Source: Isoetes engelmannii (lineage: Eukaryota; Streptophyta; Lycopodiopsida; Isoetales; Isoetaceae). From it: a stretch of DNA of 31,770 bases. Below, piece by piece: positions 1 to 9,391 of this stretch (the stretch's first letter is position 1; every line of letters begins with the position of its first letter). The stretch lies in contig JAANSK020283712.1 in NCBI GenBank assembly GCA_011763485.2, positions 1-31,770 on the forward strand, in the 5' to 3' direction. The position numbers were made by a program, and so were the translations under genes. The notes beneath the pieces are model-generated. The model saw nothing but the letters and a program-made list of their open reading frames with translations, had not been told where the DNA came from and made no database searches.

Positions 1-745
1 TACAACGTTAAGTTATAACGTTAAGTTACAATGACTTAATCATGTCCAACATATATCACATTATACTATTCTAACAGCGTGAACTATGGGCATCTATCTT
101 GAAAGTGCCCCTTCTTGCCACAAGTAATGCAGGTGACATGTAACATGAGATCTGTCTTTAGCAGGTTTATGTGATTTTTTGTACTTTTCTGCCTACTTAG
201 CCTTGGTAAAATCTGCCACAGCTAAATTCACTTGACCTAAGTGAAGTTGTGCTTGTTGCAGTTTATTGAGTCTTCCGATTCTTCTTGAATAAGCAGATTC
301 TGAACTATCAAATATTGTTCACTGATATTGCCACCTGCCCAATAAGCTGCTCTTTAATGTTTTAAGTTTAGACAAATGGGCTTGTACATTTTCACATGCT
401 GTCAGCTTCAATTTCTACATTTCTTGTTCAATCAAAGACTGTTCTGTAAGACCAGCAACTGCACAAGATGATTTGAGGTGCTGCCAGGCTTCCATAAACG
501 TTTTACATTCACTGCGTTGCAATCTGATCTCAGAATCAACCAGGGACTTCAAATGATCCAATGCTTTTTCATCTTCATCAGGCTTGGCATCTCAATCCAC
601 CCTGGCTTCAAAACCTTCTTTAATTTGAGAAGACCCAGGTAAATCTTGAAAATACACACCAGGAAACATAGTTGGAAACATCCATTACTAGATTTTGTGT
701 AGTCTACCAAGGATCAGGTCCTTCCATTACTTTGGAATGAGAATC
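1..745 (-). pseudogene. Ty1/copia gag remnant
   Basis: Read on the minus strand, this holds a broken copia nucleocapsid gene. The start lies near 700 (SNYVSW-like words), then AKPDEDEKALDHLKSLV and a helical stretch (FMEAWQHLKSS) typical of the gag polyprotein (UBN2-type). A zinc knuckle CITCGKKGHFQDRC (CX2CX4HX4C) sits at about 87-131. Several stops and frameshifts break it. The protein is close to the gag of copia A on the opposite strand (AKPAEDQKALNYLKALV), so the two belong to one family and stand head to head. The rest of this element lies beyond the left edge. Confidence 0.75.
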
Positions 746-943
746 TGTTAGAGTTAGAAACATTACTCTAACCTAATCACTCAGTGGTCTAGTTTTAACC
801 TAATAACTCGGTGGCCCAAATGATGTCACGTCATCAATAATGACTAAAAAAGTCATTACTTAGATACGAATTGTTCACCTTGTATTTCTCCTACTAAATA
901 CAAATCCTATTTGGCGCTTCTCCTTTTTACCAAGTTCCCAACA
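746..943 (+). repeat. 5' LTR of copia A (198 bp)
   Basis: It starts TGTTAG and ends CCCAACA, the TG...CA ends of LTRs, and is followed after 8 bases by a tRNA primer site. It carries CACGTCATCA at 827-836, an ACGT-core (bZIP-type) word also present in the LTRs at 19509 and 23649. No matching 3' LTR is in the window. Confidence 0.65.
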
Positions 944-951
944 CTGGTTCA

Positions 952-963
952 TGGTATCAGAAC
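952..963 (+). other. Primer binding site, initiator Met-tRNA type
   Basis: TGGTATCAGAAC, one base from the copia consensus TGGTATCAGAGC, placed just after the LTR end. It is where the tRNA would prime minus-strand DNA synthesis. Confidence 0.7.
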
Positions 964-1338
964 AGTTCTTGGCCAAAATTGAGAGACAGAAGTTCGTCTT
1001 CCATATCTCTCTTATGCCTTTAAATTTTCGCCTGATCTTCAAGGATCAGAGGCGTTTTCTTTTTGGCTATCCAATGCAACAAATCTTGCTACATTTGGAT
1101 AAGTATAACTGAAGATTTTTAAAGATTTGTGAAGACAATGCAGAACAGGCCGAATTTCAAGAATCAGGGTAAAGATACCTAAGATCTTGAGTTGTTTGTG
1201 TTAGTCCTTTGCAAGGAGGCTGGATTTAGGCTTCACACCAAGGATTGTCACAATACTGGTTTATTAGGATCTTTCTTTGGCGATTTGAATATTTTGTTTG
1301 TAGAAATTTGCTGGTCAGAAATGGTTGGAATAGATCCA

Positions 1339-2050
1339 TGAAAGTTTCTTTCAATCCAGTGCTTGATAATACGAATTATGTCTCATGGAGTGAGTTCTTT
1401 GAGGTCTACTTATGATTAGTAGTTTTGGAAGTGTTTTTGAATCAAAATGGGATGCATAGCCAAACCTGCAGAAGACCAGAAAGCTTTAAATTACCTTAAA
1501 GCTTTGGTAGCAGTTAATTGGAGGCGTCAAATTAAGACTTGCAAGACTTTTGCAGAGGCCTGGAAGTATCTTCATGATGTTTGTAATGATGTTTGTACAG
1601 TTCAAGGACTTGAGTTGTGTCAATTGTCAAGGAAAAGACGACAGATCTTACTCTAGCAGAAATCAGGAGTTCAAGTCTATTTGTCTCAATTAAATACACT
1701 CAAAGAAGAATTAATTGGTGCAGGAGGCAGTATATCTGATCAAGATATTATTCTTCTGGTTTTTAGGACAGTTGGTGACAAACAAAACATTATTGGGTCC
1801 ATCAATACTACCAGAAATTATAAGTGGACATTTGAAGAAGTGCAGACTCTTTTGGCTTAAGAAGAGATGGAACATAACAGGACTGTTAAAAAAGGTGGAT
1901 TACATCTTGCTCAGCTTAATTTGGCCATGTCTCAAGTTAGTGAAGGGAAGCAAAAGCTGGAGGATCGTCCAAAGAAGGATAGAACACATGACACAAGTTA
2001 CATGCTGGCATTGTTGGCAGAAAGGTCATTTCAGAAATTAGTCCCAGATT
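1339..2050 (+). pseudogene. Copia A gag
   Basis: Begins with words such as SFNPVLDNTNYVSWSEFF, the usual copia gag opening, then stops, then AKPAEDQKALNYLKALVAV at 1456 onward and a helical capsid region. The zinc knuckle at 2003-2044 reads CWHCWQKGHFRN followed by a stop and Ser where the last Cys should be (CX2CX4HX4C with final C lost). At least three frames are needed to read it through. Confidence 0.75.
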
Positions 2051-2217
2051 TCAAAAAGATAGTGCACCAGACTGGTTCTAGTAGTCCTTCAAGTGTTTCT
2101 CCATCTTCAACACACGCTAGTGTTATTTCTGGTGCAGGCATATTGTCTTGTATGTTTACCAATGAATATTTAGCAGTTGCTGCTTCATATCAATCCTCTC
2201 TTTCTTCTCGTTTTATG

Positions 2218-2444
2218 TGTTGAAGTTAGTAAACTAAAGTGTTAATGGTTAGCTAGGTTGTTAGATGGGTGACAAGTTTCACCATACATATATCACAAGT
2301 ATGGTCACGTAAGTCTAAAGAGTTTGTTAGTTTGTTAGGATAGAGACGTTGAACTCATGTATAAGTAGCTTCTTGATCAATGCAAGTTTATCTCAGTTTT
2401 GTGCATCTTGCTCTCTGCACTAGCTTCTTGGTTGTGCTTTCACA
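2218..2444 (+). repeat. Solo LTR inserted in the protease region of copia A
   Basis: The stretch starts TGTTGAAG, ends TTTCACA, and has a TATA box (TGTATAAGTAGC, c.2357) followed by a promoter-proximal stretch typical of LTRs. Copia A coding sequence stops before it and resumes just after it at the protease active site, so it is an insertion, not part of copia A. No internal sequence accompanies it. The 5-bp target duplication is not clear, so the ends may be off by a few bases. Confidence 0.55.
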
Positions 2445-2453
2445 TTTCTTACC

Positions 2454-4215
2454 ATGGTATCAAGCCATGCTTCATGCCATCTAACTGGAACTTGTAGGTA
2501 TCTTTCTAATCCCAAAGAGGATTGTTCACTTGTAGTAGCTATGGGCAATGGTACTGTCTGTCAGTCAAAAGCTAAAGGGACCATTGATTTCAAGTCAACA
2601 GGGGATCTTTAAGGTGATCTTCATGTGCCAAATATTAGTCATTTACCAGGCATTCATGCTAATCTGTTATTTGTTTCTACTTTTGATCGAGATCATAAGC
2701 ATGTAATTTTTGAAAATGGAAAGATGTATTTTACTGAGAAGAGTCCTTTTGAATTTATTAAGGTTGAACAATTGAATATTCTTAGCACTGGTCATATGAA
2801 CAAAGCTGGACTGTATGCACTTGAAGCAGATCCAAAAGATGTTGTCAATGCATCTAGTTTTGTGGCAGCAGAATCATCCCAAGAGCATCTTTGGCATGCA
2901 AGTTTTGGTCATTTTGGTGGTCGGGCTTTGGGGAAATTGTCTAGGCTTAAGATAGTAGATGGTTTACCTTATCTTAAGTCTCATATCTTGAAATGTGAGG
3001 CTTGCCACAAAGGAAAACAAGCTCATACACCATATCCAGCATATGCTACTTATAGAGCTCAATTTCCATTAGAATTGGTGCACTCTGATCTTTATTATAT
3101 GCCTACTGTCTCATTGGGAGGAACAAAATATTTCCTTGTTTTGGTTGTTGACTTCACACGTTTTACTTGGGTATTTTATCTCAAAACAAAAGATATGGTC
3201 TTTTCTGTTTTTCAACAGTTTATTTTATGCTTATTGAAAAGCAGTTGGGAAGACGTCTTAAAGCTCTCCATTCCGATAATGGTACTGAATACATCAATGA
3301 CAAGTTTAACCATTATTGTCATAGTCGTGGCATTCGGAGAGATCTTATAGTACCATATGCACATGCTCAAAACGGAGTTGTTGAACGGAGGAATCGGTCT
3401 TTACAGAATTTGGTAAGGTCCATGCTTTTCCATAAACATTTGCCACCATCTTTTTGGGGAGAAGAGCTGCAGACTGCAGCCATGTTTGCACCAAAACAAA
3501 GCAACACAATGCGACGGAATGCAACTCCAAACGTAACACAAAAGCTGAATTTTGTCTGAAACGTGATCCAAAACAAACCTTTTTTTTTCCCAACCCCCCC
3601 TCCCCCCCAAAAAAAAGAAAAATAGCTTTGCCATATTGCTGTGCTCCAATGCTAACGAGCTCCATCTGTCTTCAGCAAAAGTTCCAATGGTCTAGATGTA
3701 GTATGTATGGTCTCTGATATTTAATTAGTATTAAGTGACTGCTGACATACAATTTTGGCTTGCTATGTACGTGAGCTAGTGAGCTAGATTGGCTCCTACT
3801 TGATGTTTCGAAAGCTCTTTCTACACTCGTTTCGTTTCGCTGTTTGTTTGGCTCGTTGCAGAAGCTTAGCAACACGTTGCGGTGCAACTATGAGTGCATC
3901 CTATATTTGCAGCAGAGCACCAACAGTAGCATCAAGTAACAAAGCTCCATACGAAGCTTTATCTATACCAAACGTTGAAGACTTGAGAATATTTGGTTGT
4001 TTGGCCTATCCCGCTATCCCGCTGTCCCTATGGAAATACTCAAGAGAAAAGGCAAGCTCTCGGCTCGAGCAAAAAAATGCATTTTTGTGGGTTATCCAAC
4101 TCAACGAAAAGGTTGGAAGATGTATGATCCAAACACTAGAACAGTCTTTGTTTCTCGCAGTGTTGAGTTTGTTGAAGATGCTGAATACACGGACAATAAA
4201 GGTTCTCCTGATTGA
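2454..4215 (+). pseudogene. Copia A protease tail and integrase
   Basis: Starts in the protease active site (MVSSHASCHLTG, where D-S-G-A-S is expected, so D and G are lost). The GAG-pre-integrase zinc region follows: H at LWHASFGHF and CEACHKGKQ near 2890-3020. The integrase core keeps all three acidic positions (HSDLYY, HSDNGTEY, NGVVERRNR). A frameshift at about 3180-3240 moves the core to the next frame. The hAT-like insertion splits the conserved TAAY block. After it come FGCLAYP and KCIFVGYPTQRKGWKMYDP, RTVFVSRSVEF, the usual end of integrase. A small repeat (TATCCCGC twice) causes a second frameshift near 4010. It would insert the cDNA into the genome if intact; it is not. Confidence 0.82.
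3481..3892. mobile_element. hAT-like non-autonomous element (MITE), 412 bp
   Basis: Inserted in the copia A integrase. Ends are imperfect inverted repeats: CATGTTTGCACC on the left and GGTGCAACTATG on the right, with further subterminal similarity (GCAAC...TGCAAC...CCAAAC on each side). Flanking 8-bp repeats ACTGCAGC (3473-3480) and AGTGCATC (3893-3900) match at six of eight bases. Removing the element plus one repeat restores the integrase frame across the TAAY motif. No transposase is encoded; open frames here are chance. It holds a T-run, two C-runs and an A-run at about 3580-3616. Confidence 0.65.
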
Positions 4216-4773
4216 TTGACCATGAGCTAATTAGCTAATTAGTCATTTATTTCAGCATCTTCAAGGCAATCCTTCATTGGAAGTTGCCCCAGCTCATGTA
4301 GCTCATGTGCCTACTGCTCTTGATCTTACAATTGAACCTTTACCTTTACCTTTTATTCCTGCAGAGGTTATGCCAATTGTTTCTTCATCTCAGCTTTCTA
4401 TTAGTTCTACATAATTTGGATGCAGATTATGACATGAATGTCGAAATTTAGAATTGGCCTATTAACTTGCCATAATGTCGAAACTTAGAATTGGCCTATT
4501 AACTTGCATGATATATTTCCTCTGATACTTCAATGCATCTTTTAGTGTTACTATAGCACCTCCTAATGCTACAGAAACCTCGAGAAGATCAAGAAGATTG
4601 CACGGTATTGCTCTTGATGTGGCAGAGACTTGCAATTACTTGCAATTATGCCCTCGTGGCTACGATTCTAGCAACTCAAGTTCCAAAATGCTACAAAAAA
4701 GCTGTAAGTAGCTGTAGCCACTGGCCCAAAATACAAAGTGATGCCAGACTTGTCCTCTCTTTGAAAGGACTGC
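4216..4773 (+). other. Copia A linker remnant with a 37-bp tandem repeat
   Basis: Low-complexity Pro/Ser/Ala-rich words (VAPAHVAHVPTALDL, LPLPFIPAEV) and later SRRSRRLHGIAL are what the variable linker between integrase and reverse transcriptase looks like. A 37-bp unit is tandemly repeated at 4437-4473 and 4474-4510 with a single difference. No RT follows. The border to LINE sequence is not sharply visible; no poly-A or target repeat was found. Confidence 0.5.
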
Positions 4774-5265
4774 TTATGTATTTTCCTTTACTGCCCGCTT
4801 TCTTCTCCTTGACACTTTCATGGTTACCCCTCTTGGGATCAGATTAGAAGGTCTAGGAAGGGGACCAGACTTCCGTTTATTATTAGTATCGCTTCCAATA
4901 AGAAAGAGGGTGATCTTCTTTTGTGTAAGGTCGTTTACCTGTCCAGCTCTCCCATCAGCCCGCTCCTTCAACAGATTTCTTCTATGAACAGTCATTTGAT
5001 GGAGGAAAAGAGCTATACATTTTTGATCCTCATGTTTGATGAGTTTTGAGAGGGAAGTAGGTTCCCAGGCAATGAAACTTGCCTGTATTTCAAAATAGAC
5101 TGGACATTTAAAGATGAAGTGTTCCTCACACTCAATTACATTCAGCTATTACAGATCCTCTTTGAGCCCTCTTTGAGCGCTCGACCTTAGGTCTAATCGC
5201 ACGACCAGCCTCAACCTCAACCTCAAGCTGATGAGATGAGATCCTGGGTGACCAATATCATGTCT
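4774..5265 (-). pseudogene. LINE ORF2 C-terminal zinc finger and tail
   Basis: Minus-strand words RICNS(stop) then IECEEHFIFKCPVYFEI (about 5136-5085) match the CX2C...EEHF..CP zinc finger that ends ORF2 in plant LINEs, with one Cys codon turned into a stop. The last open piece runs from a Met at 4995 (MTVHRRNLLKERADG) to a stop at 4774, with a basic end (KVSRRRKRAVKENT). It joins the part beyond 9392 across the copia B insertion. Confidence 0.68.
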
Positions 5266-5975
5266 TGTGAACAAAACTTCAAGATAAGTGCTTTAAGTGC
5301 TTTACTATTTAATCAACAAAATCTTTCACAATGATCAAGTATTTAGACAACCAACTTATTTCAAGTATCTACTTGAATGAACCAGATATCACTAATTCAT
5401 CACAGACATGAATCGAAGAACTATTAGATTACAAGGAACAAATAGCAGTTCACATATCAGCTTTCATTAAGACGGATTTCTCCGGATCCTTTCACAGATA
5501 ATCTACAACAAGGCTTAGCAGTGATTTTATATAGGAAATCCGAGCCGAATGCCGTTGGTTATGGATCCATTCCCTCTCAAATCCTCTTTCTAATTTTGTG
5601 ATAATCTACAACAAGGCTTAGCAGTGATTTTATATAGGAAATCCGAGCCTTATATAGGAAATCCGAGCCGAATGCCGTTGGTTATGGATCCATTCCCTCT
5701 CAAATCCTCTTTCTAATTTTGTGCTAGGCTTCAATCGATCATATATCCCACAAGCATTTCTTCAAGCATTTCTTCAGTAATTAGACAGTTGAAACCTAAC
5801 CATGTTTCCACAATTGAATCGAATGATTTCAATGGTTCTCCTTCATAAATCATTTCACACATATGAATACATATCTATGCAACATAGATTGATCTTCAGA
5901 TCAAATCTATAAGCCATAAATTATTCTTGTGTGCTCCTGCTTCATCATATTCAGTACATGAACCTATTTCTCACA
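5266..5975 (-). repeat. 3' LTR of copia B (710 bp, with internal duplications)
   Basis: Ends TGTGAAC and CTCACA in plus orientation. It matches the LTR at 8822-9386 with ten mismatches over about the first 210 bases. It is 145 bp longer, fully explained by three additions: a 103-bp tandem copy, a 20-bp tandem copy and about 22 bp near 5760. Confidence 0.93.
5497..5669. repeat. Nested tandem duplications inside the copia B 3' LTR
   Basis: A 103-bp unit beginning GATAATCTACAACAAGG at 5497 starts again at 5600. Inside the second copy a 20-bp unit (5630-5649) is repeated exactly at 5650-5669. Each copy carries TTATATA, so the LTR has three TATA-like boxes (about 5528, 5631, 5651) where the other LTR has one (about 9083). 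Confidence 0.92.
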
Positions 5976-5985
5976 TTCCCCTTTC
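5976..5985 (-). other. Polypurine tract of copia B
   Basis: Reads GAAAGGGGAA on the minus strand directly before the 3' LTR, the primer for plus-strand DNA synthesis in LTR elements. Confidence 0.65.
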
Positions 5986-6078
5986 ATGTATAGAATGTTT
6001 AAGCCTGTTGTTTAGTATCTTCTGCAGATTTCTTTTCATCCATTTTCCATGTTACCATTTTCCTTTTCTGTACACCTT

Positions 6079-6765
6079 TTACACCAACATCTTGTTATAG
6101 CTTGCTACTCCAAGATGACTTTGTAACTTAATGAATCTCCGCACAGGAAGTGTTTTAGTCAGAATATCTGCTACCTGCTCTTCAGTATTCTTATATTCCA
6201 CTGTAATCACCCCTTTTGCTACTAGATCTCGTATAAAATGCACATGTAACTCTATATGCTTAGTCCTTTCACGCATCACTGGATTTTTTGTGATTGCCAA
6301 GCAACTTAAGCTGTCTGTATATAGTATTGTTGGTCCACTTAGCTCCCAACTCATTCAGCATTCTCCTCACCCAAGCAATTTCTTTAGCAGCTAAAGATGC
6401 AGCATTATACTCTGCCTTAGCAGTTGACATAGCTATGCATCTTGTTTCTTGCTCCAAGATACTGTGCTTCCTCCTACTTGAAGAATGTACCCTGAAGTGA
6501 AGTAGACTCTCTTGAGTCTAAATCACCACCCCAATCTGCATCAGAATATGCGAATATGCTGATAATGTGAGTTCTGTGTTGTTCAGTATAAGACCATTAT
6601 CTTTTGTTCCCTACTGGTTCAATGACTCTTACCTGGATTGTTACAAAATCTGCTAAACAAGTTTACACTGAAGGCAATGTTGGCCTGCAGCAATTTGCCA
6701 CGTATAGTAAGCACCCTACCAACTCCCTATATGGATAATTATCAATTTCTGCAATCTTCTATATC
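6079..6765 (-). pseudogene. Copia B RT tail and RNase H
   Basis: Only the end of reverse transcriptase remains (YPYRELVGCLLYVANC at about 6750-6690), followed by RNase H words SDADWGGDLDSRESTS (c.6560-6510), IAMSTAKAEYNAASLAAKEI, IELHVHFIRDLV and ADILTKTLPVRRF. The fingers, palm and YVDD active site are absent. The RNase H acidic residues in SDAD and AEAEY-like KAEY are present, but frameshifts near 6490 and 6300 break it. Confidence 0.8.
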
Positions 6766-7773
6766 CTTTGGATTTATCATCAAAATACTTTGAACAAATC
6801 ATATTGTGTTTCGCTTTTACTCCACAAAGTTTCTGCTACTTGTCCATTGATGCTTGATGAGGGTACTCGATTTTGAACATAGACTCCAGTTCTAACTGCC
6901 TCTTCCCATAAAAAGTTTGGCAGTCCACTATGCTTAAGCATGGACCTTACTGTGTCAAGGATATACCTATTCTTTCTCTCTGCAACTCCATTTTGCTGTG
7001 GAGTATGACTACAAGTCATTTGCCTCTTTATTCCTTTCTTCTTGCAATATTTATCAAACTCATTATTCACAAGCTCTCCACCTCTGTCTGTCCTAAGACA
7101 TTTGATTTTCTTTCCTATACTCCTTTCAGCTTCTGCCTCAAAAACTCTGTAAGCTTTGTAAGCTTTATATGCTACTCTTTTTCTTGAGAAAATAACACTT
7201 TGTGTGTCTGGAACAATCATCTATAAAGGTAATAAAATATCTTCTCCCCTACATGCTTTCAATGTTAATAGGGCCACACAAATTTGAGTGCACCAGCTCA
7301 AGAAGTTCTTCAGCTCTGCAAAGTCTTCTTTTGAATGGCAATCTGGAGCTTTTTCCTACGATACATCCATAACAGACACCATCTTCTCCTGCTATACCAG
7401 TAATTAATCCTTGTTTTAACATGTCTCTTATTTTTTCCATATTAACATGTCCAAGACTTTCATGCCAGAGTTTGAGGGTTGGAATTGCAACTGAGTTAAT
7501 GCTTCGTGTTAGTGCTCTATTACAAAAGCCAAAAAGGTTCCCCACTCGAGTTGCATAAAATCTGATTTTATTATTTTGAAACACCTTACAACAGAACTTG
7601 TCAAAGACAAGTTTGAAACCCATATCAACTAACTGACTTACTGAGATTAAATTCCTAACTATATTAGGAACACAAAGTACATCCTTGAGATTAACAATCT
7701 TGCCATCTAAATCATATAACTGCAACAATCCAGATTCTTTGACTTCTTGTAAGTTACCATCTCCCATCCGCAC
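6766..7773 (-). pseudogene. Copia B integrase
   Basis: The minus-strand frame from 7773 holds the protease C-terminal region, NLISVSQLVDMGFKLVFD, the zinc-binding part (LWHESLGHVN, CYGCIVGKSS) and the first catalytic block, which reads HSNLCGP instead of HSDLCGP. After a frameshift (c.7250-7220) the core continues with RTDRGGEL and NGVAERKNR, the second Asp and the Glu. A short repeat YKAYKAY marks a small duplication at about 7160. The piece ends DDKSKGYR, then jumps to the RT tail. Confidence 0.82.
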
Positions 7774-8804
7774 ACAAATAGGGCTTCTTTCCCTTCTTTC
7801 CTTGAGAGTATCAGCATTTTTATCACTGGTCTCTCAGCTCCACTATCTATGATAAGCATATCATCAGATCCATTAGTGCCTTTATCAGAAATAGAGCAAA
7901 CAATAGGTCTTATCTCAGCATCAGTGTCTTCATCAATATTACTATTCTCATGAGCAATGTTGACACTTGAAACACCTTTAGTCCTACCTTTTAAGTTTGC
8001 CCCTTTATTAAAATCCCTTCCTTTTGCCTTGCCTGCTCCTCTGGGACTAGGACAGGCTGTTGCAATGTGGCCATACCCCTCACAATTGAAGCACTTTTTT
8101 TCCTTAACCTTAGGACAATTATTTTTGAGATGACCATACTCTTTGCAATTAAAACATGGCCCAAGCTTGCTTTTATCAGTTCCTGTCTTCTTACCTGCAT
8201 ACAAAGTTTCAAATTTTTTTTCTTCTTCCCCTCTAATGATCTTCCTCTGCTCAATATCAGTTCTTATCATCATCTCTGTTTTTTCTCGATTTCTGGCTAC
8301 ACTTCTTACCAATGTAGACAACTGCTCATAGTCAGAAAAAGCTCTAAATAAAGAAAGAACATGAAAATCTTTTGTTATAGGAACACCTGCTGCTTTCAAA
8401 TCAGCTACTATATTATCATACTTTTGAAAAAACTTATTAAGATTATCCTCTTCTTTGAATTTTAACTTCCTTTTAACTCTCTATCAAGTATCTCTATCTG
8501 AGATGAGTTTTTCACCTGATATGTTTTGATCAACTTGCTTGCTATGATACACCTAGCCTGATGAGCACGTTTGGTATAACTCCCACCTGCACTGACATGC
8601 ACAGAACCTCCACTGTTTGCATTATCACCAGAAGCAGCATTACTATTGCTCTCACCTTCTTCACCTTCGGATCCTTCGATTAGATCCCAAAATTCTTCTC
8701 CAACAAGCACATTTTTTCATTCTTTCTTTCCAGGCTTGGAATCCAGCTTCCCCTTGGAACTGATCCACCCCACTGAGCAATGAAGAGCCAAGTCTGGTTG
8801 CCAT
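7774..8804 (-). pseudogene. Copia B gag and protease
   Basis: ATG at 8804-8802 lies four bases past the primer site and opens MATRLGSSLLSGVDQFQ, then WKERMKK, a normal copia gag start. After frameshifts at about 8700 and 8450 come the capsid helices, two CCHC zinc knuckles (CFNCKEYGHLKNNC and CFNCEGYGHIATAC, c.8160-8045), a Gly/Lys/Arg tail and the protease active site IIDSGAERPV at about 7855-7825. The DSGA aspartic protease motif is intact. Confidence 0.84.
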
Positions 8805-8808
8805 CTGA

Positions 8809-8820
8809 GCTCTGATACCA
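8809..8820 (-). other. Primer binding site of copia B
   Basis: Minus strand reads TGGTATCAGAGC, the exact initiator Met-tRNA site used by plant copia elements, one base from the LTR at 8822. Confidence 0.92.
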
Positions 8821-8821
8821 C

Positions 8822-9386
8822 TGTGAACAAAACTTCAAGATAAGTGCTTTAAATGCTTTACTATTCAATCAACAAAATCTTTCACAATGATCAAGTATTT
8901 AGACAACCAATTTATTTCAAGTATCTGCTTGAATGAACCAGATATCACTAATTCATCATAGACATGAATCGAAGAACTATTAGTTAACAAGCAACAAATA
9001 GCACTTCACAGATCAGCTTTCATTAAGACGGATTTCTCCGGATCCTTTCACAGATAATCTACAACAAGGCTTAGCAGTGATTTTATATAGGAAATCCGAG
9101 CCGAATGCCGTCGGTTATGGATCCATTCCTGCTCAAATCCTCTTTCTAATTTTGTGCTAGGCTTCAATCGATCATATATCCCACAAGCATTTCTTACAGT
9201 TGAAACCTAACCATGTTTCCACCATTGAATCCAATGATTTCAATGGTTCTCCTTCATAAATCATTTCACACATATGAATACATATCTATGCAACATAGAA
9301 TGATCTTCAGATCAAATGTATAAGCCATAGATTATTCTTGTGTGCTCCCGCTTCATCATATTCAGTACATGAACCTATTTCTCACA
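8822..9386 (-). repeat. 5' LTR of copia B (565 bp)
   Basis: Direct repeat of 5266-5975 without its duplications. On the minus strand a TATATAAA box sits at about 9090-9082. It is taken as the ancestral LTR form because it has a single copy of each segment. Confidence 0.93.
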
Positions 9387-9391
9387 TGTCT

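Larger units (their letters stand above)
746..4770 (+). mobile_element. Copia A: decayed Ty1/copia retrotransposon, interrupted, 3' part missing
   Basis: In order: a short 5' LTR (746-943), primer site, gag (c.1339-2050), protease (from 2454), GAG-pre-integrase and integrase to 4215, and a linker to about 4700. No reverse transcriptase, RNase H or 3' LTR of this copy is seen before LINE sequence begins at about 4774. Two later insertions lie inside it: a solo LTR at 2218-2444 and an hAT-like MITE at 3481-3892. Multiple stops and frameshifts show it is dead. Confidence 0.78.
5266..9386 (-). mobile_element. Copia B: LTR retrotransposon nested in the LINE, RT deleted
   Basis: A complete insertion with two LTRs (5266-5975 and 8822-9386), a primer site (8809-8820), gag-protease, integrase, an RT tail with RNase H, and a polypurine tract. 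It is flanked by an exact 5-bp repeat TGTCT (5261-5265 and 9387-9391). Removing it with one repeat rejoins the LINE frame (HLAHKVRHDIG). An internal deletion at about 6760 fuses the end of integrase to the end of RT, so it cannot move by itself. It is a relative of copia D at 27834-31770. Confidence 0.93.

Noticed and set aside
2451-2463. TGGTATCAAGCC as a copia primer binding site after an LTR
   Set aside because: The frame running through it continues as protease (HASCHLTGTCRYLSNP), so it is coding sequence of copia A; the likeness is chance.
3345-3717. Overlapping open frames on both strands around 3345-3717
   Set aside because: They run through the hAT-like MITE and its homopolymer runs; no protein similarity, and the element explains the DNA.
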